Shown here in pieces: positions 9,059 through 17,392 of a stretch of 64,000 nucleotides of DNA. How positions within the stretch are numbered: position 1 is the stretch's first letter; each line of letters starts with the position of its first letter. Made by a program: the position numbers and the translations under genes. Source of the stretch: Fusibacter sp963666805. GTDB lineage: Bacteria > Bacillota > Clostridia > Peptostreptococcales > Acidaminobacteraceae. The notes beneath the pieces were generated by a model. The model had not been told where the DNA came from. It saw nothing but the letters and a program-made list of their open reading frames with translations, and did no database searches. The DNA lies in assembly GCA_963666805.2 (NCBI GenBank), contig CAXXWR010000003.1, positions 186,001 to 250,000 of the forward strand, in the 5' to 3' direction.

Positions 9059-10054
9059 ATGGCTATGTATTATATAGTAAGCTCATCAACAGATCCCTAT
9101 TATAATTTAGCACTTGAACAATATGTTTTTGATTCACTATCTCGTGACCATACCTATTTTATGCTTTGGCAAAATGACAACGCCATCATTATAGGTAAAC
9201 ACCAAAACACACTCGATGAAATCAATGCCTCTTTTGTCGATCAACACCAAATCAAAGTTGCTCGACGCCTTTCTGGCGGAGGTGCCGTCTATCACGACAT
9301 GGGCAATGTCAATTTCACCTTTATCAAAGATGCAGAGGAAAATGCAACAATTGATTTGTCATCCTTCTGTGTTCCCGTCGTCAAAGCCCTTGCAACAATT
9401 GGTGTTAATGCCGCTATCTCTGGCCGAAATGATATGACCATTGACGGTAAAAAATTTTCTGGCAATGCCCAATATATTAAAGAAAAACGTGTGATGCACC
9501 ACGGTACACTCATGTTTAATTCTAATCTAAACGTACTTTCACAAGCCCTTAATGTCTCAAAGGACAAATTGGCATCCAAAGGTGTTTCTTCTGTTAAGAG
9601 TCGCGTAACCAATATTAAAGCGACCCTTCAAGATGATTTAAGCCTAGACCACTTTAAAAAAGTCATTCTTAATCACATGATTGAAGAAAATCAAATGATT
9701 CCCTACAAGCTCACCCCTGAAGATGAAACGGCTATTCGAAAATTAATGGCAGATCGTTACTCTACATGGGACTGGAATTATGGTCAGTCACCTGGTTACA
9801 GCCTTAAGAAAGAAAAACGCATTGAAGGCTGTGGTAAAGTTCAACTCTATTTAGACATTAAAAAAGAGCGTATTAAAGGCATTCAAATCAGAGGCGATTT
9901 TTTCGGTGCCAATGAGTGTTCAGAACTTGAAAATCTTTTGGTTAACTGTCCTTTAACCCAAGAAGGTCTTGAATCTGCCTTATGTGATGTTCCTATGGAT
10001 TACTATATTAAACATTTAAAAACAAGTGATTTTATTACACTCATTCTATCATAA
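9059..10054 (+). CDS. lplA: Lipoate-protein ligase
   Basis: The 331-residue protein matches LplA: it activates free lipoate with ATP and attaches it to lysines of acyl carrier domains such as GcvH or E2 subunits. Visible motifs are the N-terminal YYNLALEQYVF, the RRLSGGGAVYHD substrate loop (about residues 73-84), NGRNDMT-type GRNDMTIDGKKFSGNAQY with the conserved Lys, and HHGTLMF. The C-terminal accessory domain (about 245-331) is present. ATG 9059 is chosen over an upstream in-frame ATG because GGGAGG precedes it and the promoter lies between them. No lipoate-dependent complex is encoded nearby, so it probably salvages lipoate for genes elsewhere. Confidence 0.93.
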   Translation: MAMYYIVSSSTDPYYNLALEQYVFDSLSRDHTYFMLWQNDNAIIIGKHQNTLDEINASFVDQHQIKVARRLSGGGAVYHDMGNVNFTFIKDAEENATIDLSSFCVPVVKALATIGVNAAISGRNDMTIDGKKFSGNAQYIKEKRVMHHGTLMFNSNLNVLSQALNVSKDKLASKGVSSVKSRVTNIKATLQDDLSLDHFKKVILNHMIEENQMIPYKLTPEDETAIRKLMADRYSTWDWNYGQSPGYSLKKEKRIEGCGKVQLYLDIKKERIKGIQIRGDFFGANECSELENLLVNCPLTQEGLESALCDVPMDYYIKHLKTSDFITLILS

Positions 10055-10057
10055 ATA

Positions 10058-10110
10058 AAAGGCGATTTCACGCCTCTTACAACCGTAAGAGATGTGGAAC
10101 CGCCTTTATT
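10058..10110. terminator. Bidirectional terminator
   Basis: AAAGGCG at 10058-10064 pairs with CGCCTTT at 10101-10107, and an inner perfect stem CTCTTAC/GTAAGAG closes on a 4-base loop. T-rich tracts follow on both strands, so it serves lplA and the convergent lipoprotein gene. Confidence 0.75.
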
Positions 10111-10143
10111 CATTTACGCTTTTTATTGTCTTAATTTAATGTC

Positions 10144-10596
10144 TTATTTTTCTGAATCAACATAATCGTTCATAATACGTCCAACCATCGTACCTGATGC
10201 AAGTGATAAGCCAAATGCTGAACCTTCATTATCTTGGTTGAATACGATTGCATCAGGAATTCTATTCATTGCTTCTGTTGCAATACCTTCTGTTTCGTTA
10301 TTTTCACCAATTTCAACTGAGACGATTGAATGTTCATCAAAAGTTACAATAACTTCTACATCCCCATCTTTGCCCTGTTGCTTAGAAGTATAAACACCAG
10401 GTACATAAGTCATTTGACCTACTTCATCATCCCCTGAATTGTCTTGATCATTAGCCACTTGTATATCATTAGCTACTTGAGCATTATTAGAATCTCCTTC
10501 TGATGCTCCTAAATCATTGTCTTGACATGCTGTCACTGAAACGACCATTAAAATCGCCAGTAACAAACTCATCCATTTTTTCGTTTGTTTTAACAC
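10144..10596 (-). CDS. Lipoprotein with degenerate FMN-binding domain
   Basis: The 150-residue protein has a lipoprotein signal peptide (hydrophobic residues 9-22, lipobox VTAC with Cys near 24), then a low-complexity Asn/Asp/Gln linker. A domain at about 65-148 resembles the FMN-binding fold of RnfG/NqrC (GVYTSKQQGKDGDVEVIVTF, SIVSVEIGENNETEG). The usual covalent-flavin motif SGATxT is replaced by LASGTMVGRI, so covalent FMN attachment looks lost. Translation probably starts at GTG 10596 with GAGGGG upstream. It stands alone between two terminators or promoters. Confidence 0.72.
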   Translation of the reverse strand: MLKQTKKWMSLLLAILMVVSVTACQDNDLGASEGDSNNAQVANDIQVANDQDNSGDDEVGQMTYVPGVYTSKQQGKDGDVEVIVTFDEHSIVSVEIGENNETEGIATEAMNRIPDAIVFNQDNEGSAFGLSLASGTMVGRIMNDYVDSEK

Positions 10597-10624
10597 ACGT
10601 ACTACCCCTCATTCTTTAGTTTTG

Positions 10625-10644
10625 ATTAATACTATAACTATAAT
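10625..10644. promoter_or_regulatory. Site related to the 5007-5020 palindrome
   Basis: ATTAATACTATAACTATAAT lies 29-48 bp upstream of the lipoprotein start. It differs at two positions from the ATTAAT-plus-palindrome sequence at 5001-5020. On the minus strand it also offers TATAGT-type -10 candidates, so the similarity could simply be promoter-like sequence. Confidence 0.3.
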
Positions 10645-10757
10645 TGTTATTTTTTTATCAACTATTGGCTATTATAAGGGTTGCACTTGGTGCAATGTCA
10701 ACATTGAATGCTGAAAATATTTTTGTAAATCATCTTCTTATGCATATTGACTTCCAT

Positions 10758-10779
10758 ATTGGGTATATATTGGGTATAT
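10758..10779 (+). repeat. Tandem 11-bp repeat ATTGGGTATAT
   Basis: Two perfect head-to-tail copies of ATTGGGTATAT occupy 10758-10768 and 10769-10779, 40 bp before the SprA-like gene start. One helical turn separates equivalent bases, as in OmpR-type response regulator sites. No regulator is assigned. Confidence 0.55.
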
Positions 10780-10818
10780 TATAAAAATATTTTTCTTGAA
10801 TAAGAAAGAAGTGATGTA

Positions 10819-11475
10819 ATGGTTGAAAATACAATGACACGCAGTCATCAGTCTCAACAGTTTCTTTCTCATAATAGTCCCTTAGAAAATGTCAAAAAAA
10901 TACTCGATAAAACAACAGAAAATTCACGAAAAAAATTTACACAAGGTGACATATCAACTGTTAAAATTGAAACAAGCGAAGATGCTGCGATAAAACGTAA
11001 AATTGAAGAATTAAAGGCCTATGAAGACATGGTTGTAGCTCATGAGCATAAACATATGCTTGTTGGTGGCAGTGTCGCAAGCTCTCCCTCATATATTTAT
11101 ACCTATGGTCCCGATGGGCGAAAGTATATCAGTGGTGGAAATGTCTCTATGCGTGTTCCAAAAGCCGCTACTTCTGAACAAATGATTCAAAATCTAAAAA
11201 AGGTTCAGGCAGCTGCCCTCGCCCCCCATAATCCTTCTCCTCAAGATATTCAAGTGGCATCTATGGCACGTGCTAGGCAGGCTTCTATTGAAAATGAATA
11301 TAAAGTCAAACGCGCTAAGGAAAAATATCAGAAACAACAAGAGATTGCTGATGAAATCAAATTGTCCAAATACAAACACCTCTCAAAGCTCGATCAAATG
11401 ATTCAAGGTGCTCTTGATAATCCTATTAAAAAAATAAAATTTGATATTAAAATGTCTTTTGAAATGTTAATCTAA
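10819..11475 (+). CDS. SprA-related putative metallopeptidase-like protein
   Basis: The 218-residue protein carries VAHEHKHMLVGG (about residues 73-84), which includes an intact HExxH zinc-binding motif. It continues with YTYGPDGRKYISGGNVSM and APHNPSPQDIQVASMARAR, the conserved core of the SprA-related family (putative metalloproteases of unknown substrate). The N-terminal 70 residues and the C-terminal 50 are charged and variable. There is no signal peptide. An AGAAAGAAGTG ribosome site lies before the ATG. It stands alone between divergent and convergent genes, so context gives no function. Confidence 0.72.
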   Translation: MVENTMTRSHQSQQFLSHNSPLENVKKILDKTTENSRKKFTQGDISTVKIETSEDAAIKRKIEELKAYEDMVVAHEHKHMLVGGSVASSPSYIYTYGPDGRKYISGGNVSMRVPKAATSEQMIQNLKKVQAAALAPHNPSPQDIQVASMARARQASIENEYKVKRAKEKYQKQQEIADEIKLSKYKHLSKLDQMIQGALDNPIKKIKFDIKMSFEMLI

Positions 11476-11516
11476 TGAAGTGCCTCAGTCTAGACTCGTC
11501 GGGTGAACACTTCATT
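11474..11516 (+). terminator. Stem-loop overlapping the SprA-like stop codon
   Basis: AATGAAGTG at 11474-11482 pairs with CACTTCATT at 11508-11516. No long T-run follows, so it may be a 3'-end stabiliser upstream of the stronger terminator at 11550. Confidence 0.5.
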
Positions 11517-11549
11517 TATTAATTGCTATTTTCTATCACGTCTAAAAAT

Positions 11550-11616
11550 AAAACCTATAAGGATTCAATAGCGTTGGGCTAACTAAACCAACAATTGAAT
11601 CTTTATAGGTTTTTAG
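11550..11616. terminator. Bidirectional terminator
   Basis: An arm of about 20 bases (AAAACCTATAAGGATTCAAT, 11550-11569) pairs with 11593-11614, with one or two mismatches. A T-rich tract follows on both strands, so it ends the convergent SprA-like and old-yellow-enzyme genes. Confidence 0.8.
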
Positions 11617-12636
11617 TTATTTTTTACTACGTTCATATTGCTCCGGCCACTTCACATCATCATGGCCTGCTTGTGCAGCATTGAGTACCCAATAAGGATT
11701 TCTTAAAAGCTCGCGACCTAGGAAAACCATATCAGCTCTTCCATTTCTTAAAATTTCTTCAGCCATTTCAGCTTGTGTAATCAACCCACCTGCTATAACT
11801 GGGATTTTGGCAATAGCTTTAATGATTTCAGCCATTTTAACTTGATAACCTGGGTAAACTTTTGGTGCTACAGGGATGAGGCCACCAGAACTAACATTGA
11901 CCATATCTATGCCCTTGTGTTTTAAAGCTTTAATCATTTTACCAAGGTCTTCTGGATGATTACCTGCCTCATCATAATCTTCAGCTGTCACTCTTACAAT
12001 GATGGGTTTATCCTCTGGCCAAACGCCTCTGACTGCCTCTAAAATCTCACCTAAAAATCGACTTCTATTTTCAAGGCTTCCCCCATAATGATCCTGTCTC
12101 TTATTGGTTAAAGGTGATAAAAATTCATTGATGAGGTAGCCATGTGCCCCATGAATTTCAATCACATCAAAACCTGCTTTGTCAGCTCGAATAACTGCCT
12201 TTTGAAATTGATTAATGACCCGCTTGATATCTTCTAAAGTCATCTCTTGAGGCATTTTATAAGTCTCATCATAAGCCAATGCAGTTGGTGCATAAGACGG
12301 CCCATCAACCCTTGCTTTACGACCTGCATGCGCTAACTGAATAGCTGCTTTTCCTCCTGATGCGTGAATGCCATCAACAATGTGTTTAAGACCTTCAATA
12401 TGGTCATCACTCCAAATGCCAAGGTCTTTCCCACCAATGCGGCCTTCAGGTTCAACAGCCGTTGCTTCAAGCATCACTAGCCCAACGCCACCTACTGCTC
12501 TTGTGACGTAGTGAACATAGTGCCACTCTGTTGCCTGACCATCTTCTTTTGCAGAATACATGCACATAGGTGCCATGAGAATTCTATTTTTAAGTGTCAC
12601 CTGTCTTAAATTTAAAGGTTCAAATAATAATGACAT
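11617..12636 (-). CDS. namA: NAD(P)H-dependent flavin oxidoreductase, old yellow enzyme (YqjM/NamA type)
   Basis: The 339-residue protein matches the YqjM branch of old yellow enzymes, FMN proteins that reduce activated C=C bonds of enals, enones and nitro compounds. Seen are MAPMCMYSA with the redox-tuning Cys near residue 26, QLAHAGRKA, IEIHGAHGYLINEFLSPLTNKR, and AGGLITQAE...FLGRELLRNPYW for phosphate binding. The start at ATG 12636 was chosen because AAGGAG lies just upstream; an in-frame ATG eight codons earlier lacks a site. Length agrees with B. subtilis NamA (338). It is monocistronic. Confidence 0.92.
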   Translation of the reverse strand: MSLLFEPLNLRQVTLKNRILMAPMCMYSAKEDGQATEWHYVHYVTRAVGGVGLVMLEATAVEPEGRIGGKDLGIWSDDHIEGLKHIVDGIHASGGKAAIQLAHAGRKARVDGPSYAPTALAYDETYKMPQEMTLEDIKRVINQFQKAVIRADKAGFDVIEIHGAHGYLINEFLSPLTNKRQDHYGGSLENRSRFLGEILEAVRGVWPEDKPIIVRVTAEDYDEAGNHPEDLGKMIKALKHKGIDMVNVSSGGLIPVAPKVYPGYQVKMAEIIKAIAKIPVIAGGLITQAEMAEEILRNGRADMVFLGRELLRNPYWVLNAAQAGHDDVKWPEQYERSKK

Positions 12637-12888
12637 ACTAAACTCCTTTCGCTTTATCAATAAAAATACGGTTCATTGTCCACACCATTAAGTATGCTTT
12701 TGTACTCATATTTCACTATTATATCAGTACCCCATTATTTATATCCTTATTTCGTCACGCTTAAACTTCTATAACCGAAATATTTTAACAACAGAATAAA
12801 TAAAGCTAATAAATGGGGATTTAAGTCTCTCCTTTCCTGTGTTATAATACATTCATCTTTATAATTATTACAACTTAGGAGGACAATC

Positions 12889-13134
12889 ATGGAATTTAAA
12901 ACACAAGGCGTCTGCTCAAGAATGATTCATTTTGAAATAGATGATAGCAAACTTAAGAATGTGTCTTTTGATGGCGGTTGCTCAGGCAATCTAAAAGCTA
13001 TTAGCTTACTCGTTGAGGGGATGGAAGCCAAAGACGCTATTGAACGTCTATCGGGTATTACATGTGGTAATAAAACGACGTCTTGCCCTGACCAATTAGC
13101 TAAAGCTTTAGCGATTGAAATTCAAGCCTTATAG
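12889..13134 (+). CDS. TIGR03905-family TSCPD domain protein
   Basis: The 81-residue protein consists of one TSCPD domain, with VSFDGGCSGNLKAI and SCPDQLAKAL (the CPD motif at about residues 68-70) and further cysteines near residues 9, 30 and 62. TSCPD domains occur at the C-terminus of some ribonucleotide reductases and as free proteins of this family; the function is not established. The cysteines suggest metal or thiol chemistry. A TTAGGAGG ribosome site precedes the ATG. A TATAAT at 12843-12848 is a plausible -10. Confidence 0.85.
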   Translation: MEFKTQGVCSRMIHFEIDDSKLKNVSFDGGCSGNLKAISLLVEGMEAKDAIERLSGITCGNKTTSCPDQLAKALAIEIQAL

Positions 13135-13138
13135 TTAG

Positions 13139-13180
13139 AACAATAACCTTAGATTCCATAGGCGTCTAAGGTTGTTTTTA
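13139..13180 (+). terminator. Terminator of the TSCPD gene
   Basis: AACCTTAGA at 13145-13153 pairs with TCTAAGGTT at 13165-13173, extended by flanking AACAA/TTGTT, and is followed by GTTTTTA. Confidence 0.8.
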
Positions 13181-13221
13181 CATAATGATGAAATAAATTG
13201 ATTCATCTATAAAAGAGTTTA

Positions 13222-13256
13222 GAGATGATTGTCTCAAGTCTATCATCTCATGTTTT
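13222..13256 (+). other. Stem-loop in the PfkB kinase leader
   Basis: GAGATGAT at 13222-13229 pairs perfectly with ATCATCTC at 13242-13249 around 12 bases, and ATGTTTTT follows. It is terminator-like and sits between the previous terminator and the kinase start, so it could be a leader attenuator or a second terminator. Confidence 0.4.
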
Positions 13257-13292
13257 TGGCAAAAGCAAAGTATATTTAAAAAGGAGTACACT

Positions 13293-14180
13293 ATGAAAAC
13301 CATCCTTGTTATGGGGTCTACAACCCTTGATATTATTGTCAATGTGCCAAGGCTCCCCCAGTCAACCCAAGATGTCAATGTCCTTAGCCAATCCATGTCT
13401 GTGGGCGGCTGCGCCTATAATGTGGCACACATGCTAAAATTATATGATCTGCCATATGTCCTCTGTTCAGCGATTGGCGGTGGCCTATTCGGAGACTATG
13501 TCCACGAAGCACTTCAACGCGAAAACATGAAGCCTATTAAAACGATTAAGGATCAAGTAAGTGGTTGCTGTTACTGCTTTATCGAACCCTCTGGCGAACG
13601 GACTTTTGTAAGCCATCATGGGGTCGAATACACTTTTAACCCAGAGTGGTTAAAAGACTATGACATGAGTACATTTAATGCCGTCTACTTCTGCGGGATC
13701 GACCTTGAAGAAGAAACGGGTCAAGCCATGCTCGACTTTATTAGAAAGCACCCCCATTTACACGTTTACTTCGCTCCCGGCCCAAGAATCCATCTCATCG
13801 AAAAACAAAAATTGGACCAAGTATGGGCGCTTAAGCCCATTGTCCACCTTAATAAAAGTGAACTTCTAGACTATACCCAAGAAGTAAGTCTCCTAGAAGG
13901 CGCTCAAAAGCTTAATGCACTCTGTCACAACACCCTTATTATTACTGACGGAGACAATGGCGCCTACTATTTTGACAAAGATTCTGACCCTCAACTTCAT
14001 CGCGTGTCCGCATATCCAGTTCCCGAAGTCGTCAATACAATAGGGGCTGGCGATTCACATATAGGCACCCTCATCGCAGAGCATGCCCTTGGACAGTCTT
14101 GGTTAGATGCCATCAAAAAAGCCAATGCTATTTCCGCCAGAATTGTAACGTCTGACAAAAGTACATTGACTCATTTATAA
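13293..14180 (+). CDS. PfkB-family carbohydrate (ribokinase-type) kinase
   Basis: The 295-residue protein has the N-terminal PfkB signature (VGGCAYNVAHML, residues about 37-48) and the C-terminal NTIGAGDSHIG motif (about 249-259), with Asp255 as expected catalytic base. The second motif normally reads GAGDxF/A; here His replaces the usual residue. It phosphorylates a sugar or nucleoside that is not identified by the sequence. AAGGAG precedes ATG 13293. The gene is alone and convergent with the 14190-16418 operon, so neighbours do not help. Confidence 0.88.
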   Translation: MKTILVMGSTTLDIIVNVPRLPQSTQDVNVLSQSMSVGGCAYNVAHMLKLYDLPYVLCSAIGGGLFGDYVHEALQRENMKPIKTIKDQVSGCCYCFIEPSGERTFVSHHGVEYTFNPEWLKDYDMSTFNAVYFCGIDLEEETGQAMLDFIRKHPHLHVYFAPGPRIHLIEKQKLDQVWALKPIVHLNKSELLDYTQEVSLLEGAQKLNALCHNTLIITDGDNGAYYFDKDSDPQLHRVSAYPVPEVVNTIGAGDSHIGTLIAEHALGQSWLDAIKKANAISARIVTSDKSTLTHL

Positions 14181-14189
14181 ATATATCAC

Positions 14190-14870
14190 CTAGTGAATGA
14201 GCGCTTCCATAATCTTTTTATCTTGCCCATTCACGTAGAGGCTGAGATAGAGGTCACCATTATTCATTTCTAAAAAATAATCATGGTTCTTAAGTCTAAT
14301 ATATTGATGCTTTGAAATGTCTTGGTACTTGTAAAAGGTGTTGCCTGTAAGAACGCCGTCTTCTAAAAAGAGGCACTCATACTTTAAAGGAATCACCAAC
14401 ATCAGATGCAGTGCGACAACTAACATCATACTTTGAACAATAATCATTATTATAACAGCTAAACTGAGGTAGCCGAGTACATCTGCATACATCATGAATA
14501 CAAAAAAATAAATACACCCATAAAAGCCTTCTATCAAATAGCCTTTAATATTTAATTTTTCAGAAGATATCATATGGCCACTATTGATTAACCGACTACA
14601 ATGGTTAAAAACAACTTGTTCCTCATATTCACAAGCCTCTCTTTCTAATGTACTCTGTCCATCAGCCTTTATTTGATTTTTCTTATAAGCATAAATCCCC
14701 CAAGAGAGTAAAACAATAAAGGTCCAAATTAGAAAATGAATGAGTTTGATCTTGTTGCTTGTAAAAGAAGCAAAGGGGAGTACTAATAAACTTGTAGCAA
14801 GACCCAATAATAATATCTTCCCTCTTTGCGCAAGCATTTGTTGCTTAATACGTATTTGCTTAACCGTCAT
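14190..14870 (-). CDS. Membrane protein of PadR-HAAS operon, unknown function
   Basis: The 226-residue protein has four hydrophobic segments, at about residues 18-35, 42-60, 108-130 and 132-155, and a soluble C-terminus of about 65 residues (KYECLFLEDGVLTGN, GDLYLSLYV). It has no recognised family. The start ATG overlaps the end of the upstream gene almost completely (one base between stop and start), with the ribosome site inside that gene. It therefore probably works with that HAAS-domain membrane protein; the C-terminal domain pattern (VLEDGLL/FLEDGVL) is shared by both, suggesting related folds. Confidence 0.7.
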   Translation of the reverse strand: MTVKQIRIKQQMLAQRGKILLLGLATSLLVLPFASFTSNKIKLIHFLIWTFIVLLSWGIYAYKKNQIKADGQSTLEREACEYEEQVVFNHCSRLINSGHMISSEKLNIKGYLIEGFYGCIYFFVFMMYADVLGYLSLAVIIMIIVQSMMLVVALHLMLVIPLKYECLFLEDGVLTGNTFYKYQDISKHQYIRLKNHDYFLEMNNGDLYLSLYVNGQDKKIMEALIH

Positions 14871-14871
14871 C

Positions 14872-16056
14872 TTACACTCTCTCCTTTAGAATTTTTCTCA
14901 GCTGGGTCACCTGATTGGCATTGACCCTAATCTGCTTTTTAAATGTGATGGCATTATGACTTGTCCAAAAATTGTTCTTTTGATTATGCCTTGACCTATT
15001 ATTTTGAACAGACGTCTGAAATTCTAATACGAGCATATAATGTGACCTGTCTTTAGAACGATGATCTGAAATCCAAGAGACTTTATCAATAGACGTCCAT
15101 GTTAAAAGTCTACTTTTAACCAACAAACCATCTTCCAAAACCACGTACTTAGGAATTCGGAATTTTTCACTGGTCACAAAAAGCCATAAAGCAAAAATCA
15201 AAATGGCCACAATCCCAATACCAATGAGTATATTGGCTCCATCTGTTGCTGCTATAAAAAAGAAAGTAATCACAAGTGGCGTAAATATAACCGTCAAAAT
15301 TAAATACTCCCACGGAAAAGTCCGTTTATAATCCCACAGAATCATAAGGGGATCTTCGTTAACGTCCAGTTTAGATAAGGGGATTCCCTGAAGTCTCCTT
15401 TGATTGTAGGTGGCATTAAATAATAATGGAAAATATAAAAAATAGACAACGAGGAAGAGATTAGATTTTAAGGCTTCATAAAGTGCTATGAAGACTCTTA
15501 CTATACTCTGTGAAAGTGCCCCAGAGACTTCTGTTTGATTGACACGTTGACTTGTATCAATAGCTAAACTGCCTTGATCTTCTTCCTGTGTCAGTGACTG
15601 GCTAACGCTTTCTTCCTTTAACTGACTCTCGGTGGCCGTTGTATTAACACCTATCATGATGACCCAAATAAAAACAATAACCATAATGGCAATACTGAGT
15701 CCTTTTAAGCCAAGTCTTTTCCAATGTCTTATCTTAATAGCATCATAATCGGTAAAACTATAACCGATTTCAGATGGATCCCCCATCTGTAACAAGGCCT
15801 TGTGAACAGCCACGTCTGTTCCATAACCTGCTTCTTGATAGTCTTGAGCCAAACTATAAATGTGATCCAATAATTCCACTTTAATATCTTCTGCTTCTTC
15901 TTCTGTATAAATTTGTACCATTACCCGGTCTAAAAAACGTTGAACCCATTCATTTTCTTTAATAAAATCCATATGTACAGGTTCTCTCTTTTTTTCCGCT
16001 GATTCCGTCTGATGGTTGGAATTCATCTGCGAAAATGAACTTGCTTCTCTTTCCAT
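14872..16056 (-). CDS. HAAS (permease-prefix) domain membrane protein
   Basis: The 394-residue protein has a cytoplasmic N-terminal helical domain (about 30-105; EEEAEDIKVELLDHIYSLAQDY, GDPSEIGYSF) that matches the HAAS/permease-prefix fold found with PadR regulators. A membrane span lies at about 118-137, then a Ser/Gln-rich external loop, further spans at about 190-210, 250-275 and 280-298, and a soluble C-terminal domain (VVLEDGLLVKSR). Families of this type often accompany PadR regulators in envelope-stress or peptide-responsive operons. The operon order is PadR, this gene, a second membrane protein. Confidence 0.75.
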   Translation of the reverse strand: MEREASSFSQMNSNHQTESAEKKREPVHMDFIKENEWVQRFLDRVMVQIYTEEEAEDIKVELLDHIYSLAQDYQEAGYGTDVAVHKALLQMGDPSEIGYSFTDYDAIKIRHWKRLGLKGLSIAIMVIVFIWVIMIGVNTTATESQLKEESVSQSLTQEEDQGSLAIDTSQRVNQTEVSGALSQSIVRVFIALYEALKSNLFLVVYFLYFPLLFNATYNQRRLQGIPLSKLDVNEDPLMILWDYKRTFPWEYLILTVIFTPLVITFFFIAATDGANILIGIGIVAILIFALWLFVTSEKFRIPKYVVLEDGLLVKSRLLTWTSIDKVSWISDHRSKDRSHYMLVLEFQTSVQNNRSRHNQKNNFWTSHNAITFKKQIRVNANQVTQLRKILKERV

Positions 16057-16103
16057 ATAAGGTCATTCCTCCAAAATTGATTTGTTTCCTTAGTTCTATT
16101 TTT

Positions 16104-16418
16104 TTAATCTAAAATAGCATTGATGGTTTCACTAAAGCGTACCCATTCATCCTTTTTTTCCTCTAAATTACCTCGGCCATCTTCTGTTATGCGATAATAT
16201 TTTCTTTTTCGTCCTTCTCCAGTATCCCAATAAGACTCAATATGACCTTTGCGTTCTAACTGGTGTAAAAGAGGATAAAGCGTCCCTTCTTTAAACGTAA
16301 AAGTTCCTTTACTCATCAATTCAAATTGTTTAATAAGACCATAACCATACATTGGTTCTTTATCTAACATCCGTAAAATCATGATCTCCGTTGTCCCTTT
16401 TAAAAGTTCTTTATTCAT
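16104..16418 (-). CDS. PadR-family transcriptional regulator
   Basis: The 104-residue protein is a short (PadR-s1 type) winged-helix regulator. The recognition region EIMILRMLDKEPMYGYGLIKQ is at 11-31, and the wing at FTFKEGTLYPLLHQLERKGHIES and GEGRKRKYYRITEDG is the typical PadR hallmark. AAAGGA lies before the ATG. It starts the three-gene membrane operon and is expected to repress it. The ligand is unknown; PadR proteins often respond to phenolics or antimicrobial compounds. Confidence 0.92.
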   Translation of the reverse strand: MNKELLKGTTEIMILRMLDKEPMYGYGLIKQFELMSKGTFTFKEGTLYPLLHQLERKGHIESYWDTGEGRKRKYYRITEDGRGNLEEKKDEWVRFSETINAILD

Positions 16419-16541
16419 GATTAATCCTTTCTTCTACCATTCTCTGAAAATAATACCTCGTAATCCGATACCTTGTAAATCTATGTATATATTAATAAAA
16501 AAAATATTCTATGTCAAGCATAAAATATTTTTTCGTCATTT

Positions 16542-17336
16542 CTATTGAATAGGAACATATACAATCTGTATATTTCTACCCTTTTTATTATAACCGGTTC
16601 CCTCGATATAAATATCTCCATTGATTGTCTTTGAAAGATTCTTTAGTAATGTCTTAATTGATTGAAAAAAGATACCATCAACTTCTGGATAAATAGAGCA
16701 ATCAACAATACATTTAAGGTACATCCCTGCTTCAAAAACGATGGTCTGATTGTCAAAATCATCACATTGAAGATATTGACTATTTTTCGCCTCTATACAC
16801 ATGCCATAGTTAATCCCAAGAGCATTTTCATTTATGAAATCCTCTGCTGACATTTGCTTTCCATACGTTGCCACGGGTAAAAGATTTACCCATTTAGAAA
16901 CAGTTTGATAATCACCTCCACTAAAATCATGTCCTTGCGATGCTGAAAGAAAAAGCATTTTATTTAAAGCTACAATTTCATAATGACTTAAATCTTCAAT
17001 AAAGTCTAAATGGCTCAGATAGTGAGAGATGGCATCCACTCTCAAACTGAGCATTTTTAATTCTTCCTCTAAGTTAGCTTTATTGAAGGCTACCTGTTGC
17101 TTCAGCTTATTGAGATCATCAGCCTTTATAATTTGAATGGCTTCTTTTGCTTCAAAACCCAATGATCGAATAAATTTAAACCGATTGATTCTAAAAGCAT
17201 CTTCAACTGCATATTGCCTATAATTATTTTTATCATCTTTTTCAGGTTCTAATAAACCAATCCTTTCGAAATATCTTAAGGTACTATAAGGCAACCCTAC
17301 CATCTTACAAAATTCACTCACTGTGTATCTTTTCAT
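16542..17336 (-). CDS. MerR-family transcriptional regulator with C-terminal effector-type domain
   Basis: The 264-residue protein opens with a MerR winged helix (SEFCKMVGLPYSTLRYFERIGLLEPEKDDKNNYR within 7-40) and a helical linker (about 75-115). The C-terminal 150 residues resemble no motif I can name, but their length and the PEVDGIFFQSIKTLLKNL...IQIVYVPIQ ending fit a GyrI-like ligand domain. The ribosome site is weak (GATGG). It stands alone; no drug exporter adjoins it, so its target is unknown. Confidence 0.8.
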   Translation of the reverse strand: MKRYTVSEFCKMVGLPYSTLRYFERIGLLEPEKDDKNNYRQYAVEDAFRINRFKFIRSLGFEAKEAIQIIKADDLNKLKQQVAFNKANLEEELKMLSLRVDAISHYLSHLDFIEDLSHYEIVALNKMLFLSASQGHDFSGGDYQTVSKWVNLLPVATYGKQMSAEDFINENALGINYGMCIEAKNSQYLQCDDFDNQTIVFEAGMYLKCIVDCSIYPEVDGIFFQSIKTLLKNLSKTINGDIYIEGTGYNKKGRNIQIVYVPIQ

Positions 17337-17392
17337 GTCTTAACTACCATCCCGTCAGTTTCTCTCTTTTTGGCCCCTTGTCCTAGACTATT

